Notes: generated by a model from the sequence alone, not told the origin. 64,000 bases of DNA from Symsagittifera roscoffensis (GCF_963678635.1 NC_087069.1:43290688-43354687), one strand, 5' to 3'. Shown: positions 1 through 12,354, counted from the first letter of the stretch. Numbers and translations are program-made.

Positions 1-1664
1 TGCATTTTGTTGAAACAATCTAATGAAATGAAAAAGTGTTTTGTTATGATGAAAACGTATACATTTTGTTTTGCTGGACAAATAAAATGTAATTGAAATT
101 ATGATGAATTATAACTTATGTTGCAATGACCCTAAATTAACCCATGATAAGTTTTTGACGATATACAATGTAATTTATATAATCTTGATGAAAATGAATA
201 TTAAATTGCAATGAAAATGTAAAAAATTGAGGTGGTCAAAATGATTGTATATTGATTTTGCTTGTCTTTAGATTCTGCATGATTTGAATTGAGATAATGG
301 CTTCTGAAAAAAAATTATCGAGTTTGATTCTTATAAAATTACTAACACTCCTCTAAGTTTTGTGATTTTATAAAATGGGAGACAAACTGAAAACGGTATT
401 TTTCTGTGATTGCAAAGTTTTCATGCTTATGATAAAATAGCAACATTAAAATGCGGCCCTGCTAAAGATGCACGTAACATAGCGATAAGCAGCCCTCTTT
501 GATAACGTCAGATTTTTTTACTCAATTCTTTACCATGTCAATGATAGTCTGTAAGTAGAAGCTCTCCTAGGTTGACATAGACATACCAAAAAAATTTCAC
601 AAGAGCAAACAATTGATCTATGAAGAAATGCTATTCGTAAGTTTCATATATTGTTCCAAAATCTGAGTAAATGAATTATAATTGTGTATTTAATCGTTCA
701 GAAAAGTGTCGGTATAACTAAACGAAAACTCTACATATGGAAATTGTATGAATAGTATTTTTGATGGCAAAGCTATAGGTTTTCTTCGCGCCTTAAAACT
801 TGTCCGGAAAGTTATAGAGCCCAAAAAATTTCCACAGCCCACAAAGAGCCGCAAGAAGTTTTCAGAGCCCATGTGATACAAAATTTTTATCCTCTTTTTG
901 TATTCGTTCAAAACTTTTCGACAACATTTTTTTGAACGAGTTTGAGCTGACATTAAAAATTTCTCAAATAGTTGAAGTTCTCAGATCCTGCCGTTAGATC
1001 ATGCCATTTGAACAAAATTTTTCAATAAATTTTTTTGAATGCAAAATTATTTTCGGTGCATAATGTAGTCCTGAGTAACCAAAAAATACAATTTTTTCTT
1101 CATAGTTACGTTGTTTTGGAAAATCACCAAAAAATGAAATTTTGTGATTTGCATATTTTTATTTTCTTGGGTAGTGGATAATTATTGCAAAATCTATTTT
1201 TCGAAAAGTTTAATTTAAATTTAATTCAAAATTTTCAAAAAAGCAGATTATATGTCACTATATTGTATACGAGGTTGGGGGGATTCTCAGTGAATCAAGA
1301 TTTTTGACGGCAAGCGTTTTATCATTTGTTTTTGCCTAGACATAGTTTGCTTAAACATCATGATAAACAGTTAATTTAGAAAAAAAAACCAGAAAGCAAA
1401 AAATTTGTTTATTGGTAAAAGGGTACTATATACAATTTTGATTCATGCAAAACAAATTACCATTGACTTTTCATGCAGCTTAGTGATAATCATGAAACTG
1501 CGTAAAATTGATTTGATTAGCGTTTTCTCATATGATGAGACCAAGCACTTTTCACCAACCCGATTTTTTTTTTACATTTGAGCTCACCCGCAACCAAAAT
1601 TTGAAGTACTCGGTAGCAACGCATTACAAATTCTTCATATTAAGACTTGCAATTAATACTGGGC
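1..1664. other. AT-rich non-coding stretch
   Basis: Only short, low-complexity open frames occur here and none resembles a known protein. Poly-A and poly-T runs are frequent. No RNA gene, promoter or mobile-element end was recognised. Confidence 0.6.
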
Positions 1665-2341
1665 CATCATTTGTAGCAATTAGAAAGATATTTGCAATGA
1701 GGTACAGATCGTATTCTGTACATCAGACCGCAAAATCTTTTGAAACATTTGAAATTTTCAAAACATTTTGAGTCCTGCAAGTCTATAGCACTCTTGAAAA
1801 TAAGAGGACAAGTATTCTCAAGGAAATTAAAACGTTTGAAAATTTAAGAATATGGATTGGTTTCAAAATTTTAAAAGCGTTACCTGATATGGAGTTTTTT
1901 TTCGCCGTTCTCGCAAATAACCTTCTTCCGCCCAATTTTTTTGTTTCACTTTTGATTTCAGCATATATCACAGATAAATTTTTACATACAATACGGTCAT
2001 TTTTTGTTGATTGCGATCAAGTTTTTGGTACGGCCTAGAAGTTGTTTGCAGTGATAAAGGGATTTTTTTTGTCATTTGTTTCTATTATGTTATTATATGG
2101 TTACGTTTCGTCTCGATTTAAGAACACTTGCTTGGAAGTCGAATGATTCTTTCTTAAAAAGGATACAACCTTTTAAGCTGTACCACTCCAGTTCAGTTAA
2201 CATTTCCGCTCGAATATTACTTTTTTAAATTCAGTTTTCTGAGGTTGGTTATCGATAGTCTTTGCTTAAAGCTCCAAATTTTAAATTATTAGCCTCAGGC
2301 AGCACAGTCTGCAAAAATAATGCTCATCATCATTGCTTGGC
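1665..2341 (+). repeat. Left arm of a long inverted repeat
   Basis: This arm pairs, as reverse complement, with about 3515-4165. Matching blocks include the stretch around 2270-2341 (cagtctgc, gcttgg) against 3518-3560, the ctgaggttggttat block near 2240 against 3600-3630, and the ggatacaaccttt block near 2160 against 3680-3700. The arms are clearly diverged (about 75-85 percent by eye, not computed), so the outer limits are approximate. It could be a fold-back transposon or an old inverted duplication. Confidence 0.6.
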
Positions 2342-3514
2342 TTAGATCAATTTTCGTTTCTGCCATGTGAGAATATTCCATAAATACATCAGGACAAATA
2401 GTCTAAATTTTTAGGTGAAAGAAACATTTATTGCAAAAAATTTTGTTCAGAAAAAATTTCGGTCTAGAAAATGTCTAAAACTCTTTAGTTATTTAGAGTC
2501 AACATTTAAAAAATTCTCTGGATTAAACTGGCATTAATTATAGTCAAAATATTACCAATAAATCACAAAATTGCTATTTTATAAATTACAATTTCATGGT
2601 TCGAAAAGACAAAACAAAAAAGGATAGCCGGTTGCTGTGCAAGTAGCACAGAATGACCCGACTCCAAATTCAAATTTTTTTTGTTTCATCAAGTTAATGC
2701 CTTTTCTTGTACATCTTAATTAACATTACAATCGAGTGAAAGTTTAATGAATTAGGCTTAAAACTGAATAAACAAACAAAAATGAAAAAAAAAATTCAAA
2801 AAAATGAACAACAATCCACAAGGACATTGGGTTTCTCTTGCAGTATTCCGATGTAAAAAATAAGAAATATAATCCTTATTTCAGATTTTGAGAGATATAC
2901 CTTCATTTTTTTTGCGGGTCAAACTGTGAGAACTGTGATCTTTTGTCGTTCGTACAGACATTTTTTTCCACTGCAAAAACAAATACCCGATGACAGTCTG
3001 ACGGTCAAAATTCCACTCCAAATTACGGTCGAATCAGCGTCGTCGTGGGGTGAAAAACTTAGTTAAAAAAATCGAATTAGGATCAAATTAGGGTCGATAA
3101 ATGTTCGGTCAAATGAGAATCGAACAAGTGTTGAGTGAGAGTCGAGTCATTGCGGAATCAGAGCCAAGACAACGTCGAACCGTGGTCCAATCGGGGTCAA
3201 AACCCCAGACCCAGCTATAAGAGAAGCTCTAAGAGAAGCTAAGATGATGATACTCTCACCTGACTTGTAACTTCAATCTACCACAACCAGACAAGTTTCA
3301 GGTGCAATAGTGGTACCACATGAAAGAACTATTTTTTTATGTTAACTCCAAATAACGGCAAAGTACGAAAGAATTTTACAATTTTTCTGGACCCAAACTT
3401 TTTTCAAATTAATTTTTTTTTTGCATTAAATGTTTATTTTACCAAAAAAAATTAGACCACTTGTACTGATATAATTAGTGAATAGTCTCAAATGACAGAA
3501 ACGGGAATCGCTCA
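2342..3514. other. Spacer between inverted-repeat arms
   Basis: No coding signal is seen. Around 2990-3200 there is a loose run of GGTC/GTCGAAT-type words (gtcgaatca, ggtcgataa, gtcgagtca), similar in flavour to the GTCGA-rich tandem region near 11.6-11.9 kb. The rest is AT-rich. Confidence 0.5.
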
Positions 3515-4165
3515 AGACCAAGCGATGATAACGAGATATTTTTTCGCAGACTGTGCTGCCTGAGTTATATCAATCCTGAGGCTACTAGTATAAAATTTGG
3601 AGCAATAACCAACCTCAGAAAAACTGAATTTAAAAAACTGATATTCGAGCGGAATTGTTAACTGAACAGGATTGTTATGGCTCAAAAGGTTGTATCCTTT
3701 TTGAGAAAGCATCATTAGATTTCCTAGGAAAAGTTTATAAATCGAGGCGAATTATAATCATATAGGAACATGATTTAAAACCATATTATCAAAAAACCAC
3801 CTTTATCACTGCAGACAACATCTAGGCCGTACCAAAAAAATTTGAAGCAAAAAGGTTGGATTTTTTATTCCGACTGAAAACTGTTGGTGGAAAATTATTC
3901 GCATGAGCGGCGAAAAAACTCGATATCAAGTAAAGCTAAAGAAATTTTGAAACGAACCCGTATCCTCAAATTGTCAAACTTTTCACTTTCCTTGTGAATA
4001 CTTGTCCCCCTATTTTCAAAAAGGCTAGAGACTTCCAGGACTCAAAAAAGCTTCAGTTTTTTGCCGATAAACATTTGTCTTTTGAGATAATTTAAAAAAA
4101 ACTCAAGATTTTGTGGTCTGATATACAAAAGGCAATCTGTGCTCCATTGCAAACATCTTTCTAAC
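3515..4165 (-). repeat. Right arm of a long inverted repeat
   Basis: Reverse-complement partner of 1665-2341. The conserved blocks keep their order and spacing, including taggccgtacc near 3820 against the equivalent near 2030. If the whole region were transcribed it would fold into a hairpin with an arm of about 650 bp and a loop of about 1.2 kb. No transposase is encoded in the spacer. Confidence 0.6.
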
Positions 4166-6631
4166 TACAACAAGCCCTTCATTAAACCCGTGTAACACAA
4201 TGGTTATTAAGCCTGCTCCCGTATGAACTCACCTAAAACATATTGCACTTAGTAAAAGTATAAACCATTTTAATCATATGATGGCCATGTACCTTGGTTG
4301 ACTTCACCTCTAGATTATTGCTAGCATCGAAAACGCCAATTATTTTTTTTCATTTTAAGCAAAGCTAATTTCAATTTTTGTAGAAATTCATCAACACATG
4401 GTATATTTAAAATAGAACCATCACGCGCACTTTTTTAAATTTCATGTGTTAACTTCATTTTATAATTCTATTTGGGAAGTTAAGAAATAATATGGCAGTA
4501 ATTTGAGTTCAATAAAAGTAACTTCACTAAGAATTTTAACTTAAATAAATTTTTTGCTTTCACATGAAGCAATTAAATTGATTTATTTTTCTTATCTTGT
4601 TTGATTTTTTCTGATATCTTATGTGCCTTGTTTCTTACGTTTGTCTTAAGCAGATTTTTTTGAACAAAAAAAAGTTTCACTAAATGTGGATAGCACTGGA
4701 GGAAGGTACGAATTTTTTTGTTCAGTTAATTTCATTATAATTGAATAAAAAACACCCGAATTTATTGTGAACTAGTCCAATTATAGCGAGCAGAAAGCCT
4801 TCTTAATTCAGGTTTTCAACTTACTCCTAATTTTGCCCAATGTATTGGTTACCTAACCAACAACTTCAAAACTTCTGAGGCGTCTTGAAAAAGGAGCTCG
4901 AGTCGAAAAGGGAGCTCGGGTTCTAAATGACCTCACAAAAGTCAGAGTGTCCGGCCTAAAAAATTGTTTGGAATTTTTTCCATCAATTGAACGAATTTTT
5001 GCATAATTTTTAGGTTGTTTCTTTCCAACTTCTGAGTGTAAAGAACTTATATTTTGACAAATGCTCAAAAATATTCACAGAAAAAAGTTTTTGTATCCTG
5101 ACAGGAATTTTATTGTTCTGACTGCTCTATAACGTCGATGAAATTTATGCAAATTTTTAAAAATAAAATATTATCAAATATTCCGTTTTTTTCATATCAC
5201 AAAGTTTTTCCGTTTTAATTCAGTTTTACATCCATTCGCACACTGTGTAAAGCTCAAAGTGACATAATTTGATAATTTGTTTCTGAATTTGTAATATCTG
5301 CCTGAATTCAAAATGATTAGATATAATTTGCTGATTACATTTTAATAGCACGAAGTATATCTAGCGTGAGCAATGCAAACTTGTGTTATATTAGTGAAGG
5401 GAGTGGCAACTTCTAGCTCTCTAACTTTCCAAGGAATAATCACAGGTGATTTTTTTAATTTTAGTTTGGTCATCAATTTTTTTGGATACCATGAGAAAGT
5501 CCGTCGAAAAATGTGCTAAAACGTCGAAATTTGACTGGACAAAAAAAACAAGCGAAGCACAAAATACCGTGTTTTCCTTTAAGAGGCGGAATAAAAACTA
5601 ACGAAACAAAATCTAATTTCAGAAACAATTTTGCTAATCAGCTGAAACTTGTTAGGAGGACTTTCGTTTCAACGTATTTGCTCAAAGTATAAAAAATCCA
5701 ATTCAAAGACCCAAAAATTATATTTGCGTACCTAATGACTTCCATTTTTCAATGTAGAATAAAAAATCATGAATAAAAAAGAATCGACGATGGTAGTAAA
5801 AAAAAGAATCGAAGTTGCTTGTGAGAAAATTACAGAATTATTTGGCATTTTAAGTGAGTTAGTTATTAAAACGTAAAAAAGCGATCAACTTTGATTCAGA
5901 CTACTCTCTCAATTTTTTCAAATAATTTTTCAAAAAATTTTGCACCATCCATCTGAAACTATGGACGCCCAAAACGGACACCCGAAACGAAATATGATTT
6001 TAAAAGAAAAACTGTGAAAGTTGTGAATTGCCAATTTGGCTTATTGGGGTTAACTATATCGCATTTTTTGAAGAAAAAATAGATTACATAATTTTATTCA
6101 GATATCGCACAACTTAGATAAGTTTTCTAGTAACACACGTAGCGAGCGCAACAAATAAAATCGATCAAGACTAAATCGAAGCCAATCAATCTTCCAAACA
6201 CTATTTTGGCTAAAAAAAATTATCTCACTTTCAGTTAACTTTGCGTGCGAGCGCAACAGAAAACAATTATTTCCCAAAAAACGGCAATTAGGAACAAAAT
6301 TGTAAACTATCTTAGATTTTCCATTTCTTGCTGATAGGTTTCTTTTTTAAAAATCGACACATCTAAAACACGGCCATAAAAATTAGGGCTTTGCTTTGGT
6401 GCCTTAGTTTTAATAGCTTTTAAAACGTTAAGCGATGAAACGAAACCCAGTAATTTTCTCTATTTCATTTCGAAGTTGTGTAATTTTTGGCATCATTTTA
6501 TCACAACACTGTGATTAGATAGCATCAATGAAACATTCGCTTAAAGTTAAAGATACGCAGACAAACGTTTTATCAACGAGTAAAAATCTGAATAAAATAC
6601 CTGAAAACAGGTTAAAAAAAACAAACCCGAA
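4166..6631. other. AT-rich non-coding stretch
   Basis: Only short spurious frames are present. No homology, RNA gene or element terminus was recognised. Confidence 0.55.
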
Positions 6632-6768
6632 AAATCTAGGCATATTAACCAGTGAGAAAAAAAATGCCTGTGCCGCAGATAGTTCATTTAAGCCATTAAA
6701 ACTTGCGGTAATCTTTGTTTGAAATCACGGTCTATAATTTTTGGATTTTTGAATATTTATCTGTTAAT

Positions 6769-7294
6769 GTTCCGACTTTCGTAACGAAAGTAACGGAATA
6801 TTTGTGTTCGGGTAGTTTTTTTCTTCAGACAAACTTAAACTTTTTACTAGCCATTTTGACGTAATTTTTTATATCATTCCAAAGGTATTGTGGTTCTGAG
6901 CTTAAATTTGAAAAATATATATATTTCACCTGTGATAATTTTTTTTATAAAGTTAGTGGGGTTTAAAGATCTCTATTTTGGCCCAATTGGGAAACGCGCG
7001 ATATATTTTGCGCTATTAACGCATTAGCGGAGATTCCGTCTAACTTAGAAAAAGTTCCAAATTGGTTGAAGGAAGCTTATTCGCCATAATTAATTTGTTT
7101 ATAGAAGCGGAATCTAACACTTTGTGTTTTATATGGTAAGTGTGGGGGATGATTTTCACAAAAACAAAACCTCAATCTTTCAAAAAAATCGTTTCATTTT
7201 ATGACGTTTAATTTTTTTATGTTATTACTGCTCCATATGCCTTTAAAGGCAGTCAGAGCATTCGGGACATTGCCCTGATACGAGCAGTCTTGTT
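6769..7294 (+). repeat. Dispersed repeat R1, copy 1
   Basis: About 525-540 bp. It starts with gttccgactttcgtaacgaa and ends with ctgatacgagcagtcttgtt. Near the 3' end a short dyad (cagggc/gccctg in less diverged copies) precedes the terminal gagcagtcttgtt. The interior has a conserved cgcgatata...gcgctattaacgc block. No coding capacity or clear terminal inverted repeat is visible. At least six more copies lie in this window, so it is a mobile, probably non-autonomous family; the class is unassigned. Confidence 0.8.
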
Positions 7295-8062
7295 TCCTTT
7301 TTATGTATTTTTTTGTCTTCAGTTTTCGTTCCATTTTGTTTTGTTTTCAGCTAAACAAATTGTCTGTTTTATGTTTTTCTTTAGTGAATTTTTAAAAAGA
7401 AACGCATGAATCCATCCTTATCAAATTTCGTTTCGTCGAAACCCTATCACTTTTGTCACGGAAACGTAATGCAATTTTTCGAATAACATTTCATCAACTC
7501 AAAAATCAATTCAACGCAAAAATATAGAGGCAGACAAAAGTCCGAAATAAACTAACAAAGCCATCTAAAAACCTGGCCGAAGACACATTTTTGAAGCAAA
7601 CGACCTTGACAAACATTTTCTTGGAACTTGTGGAAATCTGGCCTTTTTTTTCAGGGGCCGATTTAATGGAGGGGCGGAGGGGGGGGGGGTTTAGTAGGAC
7701 GCTCTTTTCCCTTACAGATTCCTGTGTTGTAAGCTTTATACAAGAATTAGCATTTGGGTTTTTAATGCATTTTCCTGTGTTTAAATATTACTTTAAGCTT
7801 TCCGCTAAATCATTTAACGTTGAATTCAATCTAAAAATTTGAATGACAACCGAAAAAAACTGTCTATTGAAAACAATTTTAAATGGGCTAAAGCGATTTT
7901 GGAAACTATATATTTGTGAATTTACTGGAGATTACTAATGAAACGGTTTCTACTTATGGACTTAAAAAATAAATGGTTAGTTCCGCTGATTTAACGTTAG
8001 ATCCAGAATATTTCAAATTTCGGTTATCAAAGTTCATTTTTCTTTTGTTGCAAATGGCGAAT

Positions 8063-8256
8063 TTATTCTGCTGCCGTCTCTTCAACATAGTTAGCCGGAA
8101 AAGAGCCAGTTTCTCCCGTTTTGACGCAAAGTCCAGACCACCATTGATCCGTATTGTTTGTGACTAATATGACATCGCCCTTTGACAAAGACAACTCGCC
8201 TGTCTCCCTAGCTTCGAAATCGAACAGTGCCCGAACAAAGAGGCCTTCTTCCGGAT
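8063..8256 (-). CDS. Duplicate terminal exon of GRB2-like gene (C-terminal SH3)
   Basis: Second copy of the C-terminal SH3 exon, created by the 2.48-kb tandem duplication. The coding sequence reads the same as the copy at 10545-10738, including the acceptor (ttgttctag before the exon), the 2-nt phase and the TAA stop. SH3 hallmarks are the ALFDFEA strand, the GELSLSKGD turn, the double Trp and the FPANYV end. It lies 2.3 kb downstream of the first copy on the same strand, so it could be an alternative last exon or simply unused. Sequence alone cannot tell whether it is spliced. Confidence 0.8.
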
Positions 8257-8704
8257 CTAGAACAACAAATTTTTATTTAAAATTAATTCAATTATTGCAT
8301 CTAAAAGCATTAACTATGACCAAAAACTTCTAAAGAAAATTCGCAGAAAAAAGTTTTTCTACAAGAAAAAACCAAAAAAATAAGTCTCAGCAATTTTATT
8401 TTTTTTGTTACTTTTTGATTGATAAATTCACTTCACGTAAACCTCTGAGTGAATATTTCTTCTCAAAAATTGATGTAAATCATTTCTAAGCCAGTCCTTC
8501 ATGAAAAAATATGCTGCATAAAACTTTATGGTCAAAATAAACTTTTCTGCACATCAAACTAAAGGTAAATTGTACATCAAACTCTTCAAAGAAAATAGTT
8601 TCAATTAACTATTTATTTTAAATTTAAGTTAATTATGTAATATAATATTATAAAACAGAACTTAATATTTAAAAAAATAATTGTTCAGAGTAAAATGCAA
8701 AAAC

Positions 8705-8878
8705 TCAAGTCTTCAACGCCATGATCGAAGCCTTTTTTTTCATTTCTGGGCATGGGTTCCCGTCTGGACAAAGAAGCACTAATTTGTTCCCGGCTTTCGC
8801 CTCGGTTTTTTTCTTGCCCGAGTCGAACTCCTCGCTGTCGATTCCCTTGAGATCTATATCAGCTTTCCTGTGTGACAT
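8705..8878 (-). CDS. Small coding-like ORF, 57 aa, unknown
   Basis: A minus-strand ORF from ATG (8876-8878) to TGA (8705-8707). Its GC content and codon texture are much more gene-like than its AT-rich surroundings. The product is Lys/Asp/Glu-rich with a central CPDGNPCPE motif; no family was recognised. A pyrimidine-rich acceptor-like stretch ends in cacacag just after the ATG, so it may instead be a terminal exon of a longer gene with the ATG fortuitous. Its phase does not match the upstream GRB2-like exon, so it is not an alternative end of that gene. The tandem copy at 11187-11361 is frameshifted. Confidence 0.4.
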   Translation of the reverse strand: MSHRKADIDLKGIDSEEFDSGKKKTEAKAGNKLVLLCPDGNPCPEMKKKASIMALKT

Positions 8879-9251
8879 ATGCAACAGACAGTAAGAAATC
8901 TGAGTTCAATATAAACCAAGGTATCACTAGGAGTTGAAGAGTCCTGTGAACAGTAAAAATCTAGTACGCGATTGCAATACCCTTGCTTATCGCGTCATTA
9001 AAACTCTGGAAATTTATTTGATGAAAACGGTGCCAAATCGGGTCGGTAAAATCTTATAACGCTTTTGTCAAACACAGTCGAAAATTGTTTTTCTTTGGTC
9101 AAGTCAGTCGAAACAAATCTAGGCACATTAACCAGTGAGAAAAAAAATGCCTGTGCCGCAGATAGTTCATTTAAGCCATTAAAACTTGCGGTAATCTTTG
9201 TTTGAAATCCCGGTCTATAACTTTTGGATTTTTGAATATTTATCTGTTAAT

Positions 9252-9776
9252 GTTCCGACTTTCGTAACGAAAGTAACGGAATATTTGTGTTCGGGTAGTT
9301 TTTTTCTTCAGACAAACTTAAATTTTTTACTAGCCATTTTGACGTTATTTTTTATATCATTCCAAAGGTATTGTGGTTCTGAGCTTAAATTTGAAAAATA
9401 TATATATTTCACCTGTGATAATTTTTTTTATAAAGTTAGTGGGGTTTAAAGATCTCTATTTTGGCCCAATTGGGAAACGCGCGATATATTTTGCGCTATT
9501 AACGCGTTAGCGGAGATTCCGTCTAACTTAGAAAAAGTTCCAAATTGGTTGAAGGAAGCTTATTCGCCATAATTAATTTGTTTATAGAAGCGGAATCTAA
9601 CACTTTGTGTTTTATATGGTAAGTGTGGGGGATGATTTTCACAAAAACAAAACCTCAATCTTTCAAAAAAATCGTTTCATTTTATGACGTTTAGTTTTTT
9701 TATGTTATTACTGCTCCATATGCCTTTAAAGGCAGTCAGAGCATTCGGGACATTGCCCTGATACGAGCAGTCTTGT
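9252..9776 (+). repeat. Dispersed repeat R1, copy 2
   Basis: The same repeat as at 6769-7294, present here because it lies inside the tandemly duplicated unit. It is nearly identical to copy 1. Confidence 0.8.
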
Positions 9777-10544
9777 TTCCTTTTTATGTTTTTTTTTGTC
9801 TTCAGTTTTCGTTCCATTTTGTTTTGTTTTCAGCTAAACAAATTGTCTGTTTTATGTTTTTCTTTAGTGAATTTTTAAAAAGAAACGCATGAATCCATCC
9901 TTATCAATTTTCGTTTTGTCGAAACCCTATCACTTTTGTCACGGAAACGTAATGCAATTTTTCGAATAACATTTCATCAACTCAAAAATCAATTCAACGC
10001 AAAAATATAGAGGCAGACAAAAGTCCCAAATAAACTAACAAAGCCATCTAAAAACCTGGCCGAAGACACATTTTTGAAGCAAACGACCTTGACAAACATT
10101 TTCTTGGAACTTGTGGAAATCTGGCCTTTTTTTTCAGGGGCCGATTTAATGGAGGGGCGGAGGGGGGGGGGTTTAGTAGGACGCTCTTTTCCCTTACAGA
10201 TTCCTGTGTTGTAAGCTTTATACAAGAATTAGCATTTGGGTTTTTAATGCATTTTCCTGTGTTTAAATATTACTTTAAGCTTTCCGCTAAATCATTTAAC
10301 GTTGAATTCAATCTAAAAATTTGAATGACAACCGAAAAAAACTGCCTATTGAAAACAATTTTAAATGGGCTAAAGCGATTTTGGAAACTATATATTTGTG
10401 AATTTACTGGAGATTACTAATGAAACGGTTTCTACATATGGACTTAAAAAATAAATGGTTAGTTCCGCTGATTTAACGTTAGATCCAGAATATTTCAAAT
10501 TTCGGTTATCAAAAATCATTTTTCTTTTGTTGCAAATGGCGAAT

Positions 10545-10738
10545 TTATTCTGCTGCCGTCTCTTCAACATAGTTAGCCGGAAAAGAGCCAGTTTCTCCCG
10601 TTTTGACGCAAAGTCCAGACCACCATTGATCCGTATTGTTTGTGACTAATATGACATCGCCCTTTGACAAAGACAACTCGCCTGTCTCCCTAGCTTCGAA
10701 ATCGAACAGTGCCCGAACAAAGAGGCCTTCTTCCGGAT
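10545..10738 (-). CDS. GRB2: GRB2/drk-like adaptor, terminal exon (C-terminal SH3)
   Basis: The final coding exon begins after a good acceptor (ttgttgttctag) with a 2-nt phase. This completes the Asp codon whose first base ends the exon at 44053-44216. It encodes 63 residues and then TAA. It is a complete SH3 domain: ALFDFEA, GELSLSKGD, tandem Trp in the ligand groove, and FPANYV, in the position of the GRB2 C-terminal SH3 that binds Gab/Sos-type proline ligands. The reverse-strand hexamer AATAAA overlaps the stop codon. An identical-looking duplicate lies at 8063-8256. The preceding intron is 33.3 kb and holds two retroelements. Assignment to GRB2 rests on domain order and phase continuity with the upstream exons. 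Confidence 0.85.
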
Positions 10739-11186
10739 CTAGAACAACAAATTTTTATTTAAAATTAATTCAATTATTGCATCTAAAAGCATTAACTATG
10801 ACCAAAAATTTCTAAAGAAAATTCGCAGAAAAAAGTTTTTCTTTAAGAAAAAACCAAAAAAATAAATCTCAGCAATTTTATTTTTTTTGTTACTTTTTGA
10901 TTGATAAATTCACTTCACGTAAATCTCTGAGTGAATATTTCTTCTCAAAAATTGATGTAAATCATTTCTAAGCCAGTCCTTCATGAAAAGATATGCTGCA
11001 TAAAACTTTATGGTCAAAATAAACTTTTCTGCACATCAAACTAAAGTTAAATTGTACATCAAACTCTTCAAAGAAAATAATTTCAATTAACTATTTATTT
11101 TAAATTTAAGTTAATTATGTAATATAATATTATAAAACAGAACTTAATATTTAAAAAAATAATTGTTCAGAGTAAAATGCAAAAAC

Positions 11187-11361
11187 TCAAGTCTTCAACG
11201 CCATGATCGAAGCCTTTTTTTCATTTCTGGGCATGGGTTCCCGTCTGGACAAAGAAGCACTAATTTAGTTCCCGGCTTTCGCCTCGGTTTTTTTTCTTGC
11301 CCGAGTCGAACTCCTCGCTGTCGATTCCCTTGAGATCTATATCAGCTTTCCTGTGTGACAT
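11187..11361 (-). pseudogene. Frameshifted copy of the 57-aa ORF
   Basis: Unit-2 counterpart of the ORF at 8705-8878. Relative to unit 1 it has an extra base in the A-run, an inserted base that creates a TAG a few codons later, and a one-base-shorter second A-run. The reading frame therefore ends early. Which copy is ancestral cannot be decided from the window. Confidence 0.55.
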
Positions 11362-11566
11362 ATGCAACAGACAGTAAGAAATCTGAGTTCAATATAAACC
11401 AAGGTATCACTAGGAGATGAAGAGTCCTGTGAACAGTAAAAATCTAGTACGCGATTGCAATACCCTTGCTTATCGCGTCATTAAAACTCTGGAAATTTAT
11501 TTGATGAAAACGGTGCCAAATCGGGTCGGTAGAATCTTATAACGCTTTTGTCAAACACAGTCGAAA

Positions 11567-11880
11567 AGTTTTTTCTTTGGTCAAGTCAGTCGAAACAAAG
11601 CCATTTTGAGTCGAATCAGTCGAAAAAAAGTACACTTTGAGTCACATCAGTCCAAGCATAGCCCACTTGAGTCGAACTTAGGCGGAAACATTCAATCTTC
11701 AGTCGAGTCGACCGAATTATAAATAGTTTGGGTCGAAGAGTCGTACACATTCTATCTTCAGTCGAGTCGACCGAAACATAAATAGTTTGGGTCGAGTCTG
11801 TCGAAACAATTATTTTTGTTGGAGTCGGTCAGAATATTGTTGGCTTCCTATCTTCAGTCGAGTCGACTCATAAATCTATC
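11567..11880 (+). repeat. GTCGA-rich degenerate tandem repeats
   Basis: Short words such as agtcgaatcagtcg recur every 35 bp or so. A longer unit of about 65 bp, carrying atcttcagtcgagtcgac followed by taaatagtttgggtcga, is present twice in full (near 11690-11750 and 11755-11815) and once in part near 11860. It begins at the right end of the tandem duplication. The following bases up to 12350 show nothing recognisable. Confidence 0.6.
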
Positions 11881-12354
11881 CACTAGATCGCTCATTTTTA
11901 TCGAAAATAGAGAAGAGAGAAAATGAGGGAGTTCGGAATAGTATAAAAAGGGGAATAAATGGTGCTCACTTTGGTTGGTAATTTTTGATTGATAGTTTCG
12001 ATACAAACTTGAATGCCCTTTTGGTATTTTTCAAATATTTCGGTGTTCTCGTAAGTTCTCTCTAAATCTTTTGTCCTGTTGCTGTATCTGATATTCATGT
12101 ATGCTGTATTTCTCGCAAGTTCTCGCTAAACGTCCTGTTCTGTTGCTGTATCTGAATTTCCTGGAAGCTGTATCTGAACTTTCTGTTTTTTTTTAAATGT
12201 CTGAATGAATGCCCTTTTTTTTGCAATGTACATTCATCAAAAATAGTAGGATAGGATTAGCAAAATGAAAATTGAATTCCAAATTTCGGAGCAAACACTT
12301 TTTCAGTTTAGGCTGAATAAACTCCATGCCAAACAGCCATCAATAACCGAGAAC

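Larger units (their letters stand above)
6632..9114 (+). repeat. Tandem segmental duplication, unit 1
   Basis: A 2.48-kb block that is repeated head-to-tail immediately to its right. The shared left edge is aaatctaggca at 6632 and 9115. Landmarks recur at an offset of 2481-2483, for example gcatgggttc near 8750 and 11231. Differences are scattered single bases and homopolymer indels, so the duplication is young. The unit contains one R1 repeat, one complete terminal SH3 exon of the GRB2-like gene (minus strand) and one 57-codon coding-like ORF. Confidence 0.93.
9115..11597 (+). repeat. Tandem segmental duplication, unit 2
   Basis: Second copy of the 2.48-kb unit. It ends where the cagtcgaaacaaa words at 9106-9118 recur at about 11588-11600. 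Minus-strand transcription of the GRB2-like gene meets this copy first, so its SH3 exon (10545-10738) is the proximal terminal exon. Homopolymer indels disrupt the 57-codon ORF in this copy but leave the SH3 exon untouched. Confidence 0.93.

Noticed and set aside
6769-7294. Helitron end in repeat R1
   Set aside because: The near-terminal hairpin is suggestive, but no CTRR end or TC start is present at consistent positions across the copies.
7973-8167. 64-codon plus-strand ORF repeated in both tandem units
   Set aside because: It overlaps the SH3 exon in antisense. The protein-like signal is on the minus strand.
8705-8878. Alternative last exon of the GRB2-like gene
   Set aside because: Joined after the exon at 44053 through the visible acceptor, the frame runs into a stop within a few codons, so the phase does not fit.
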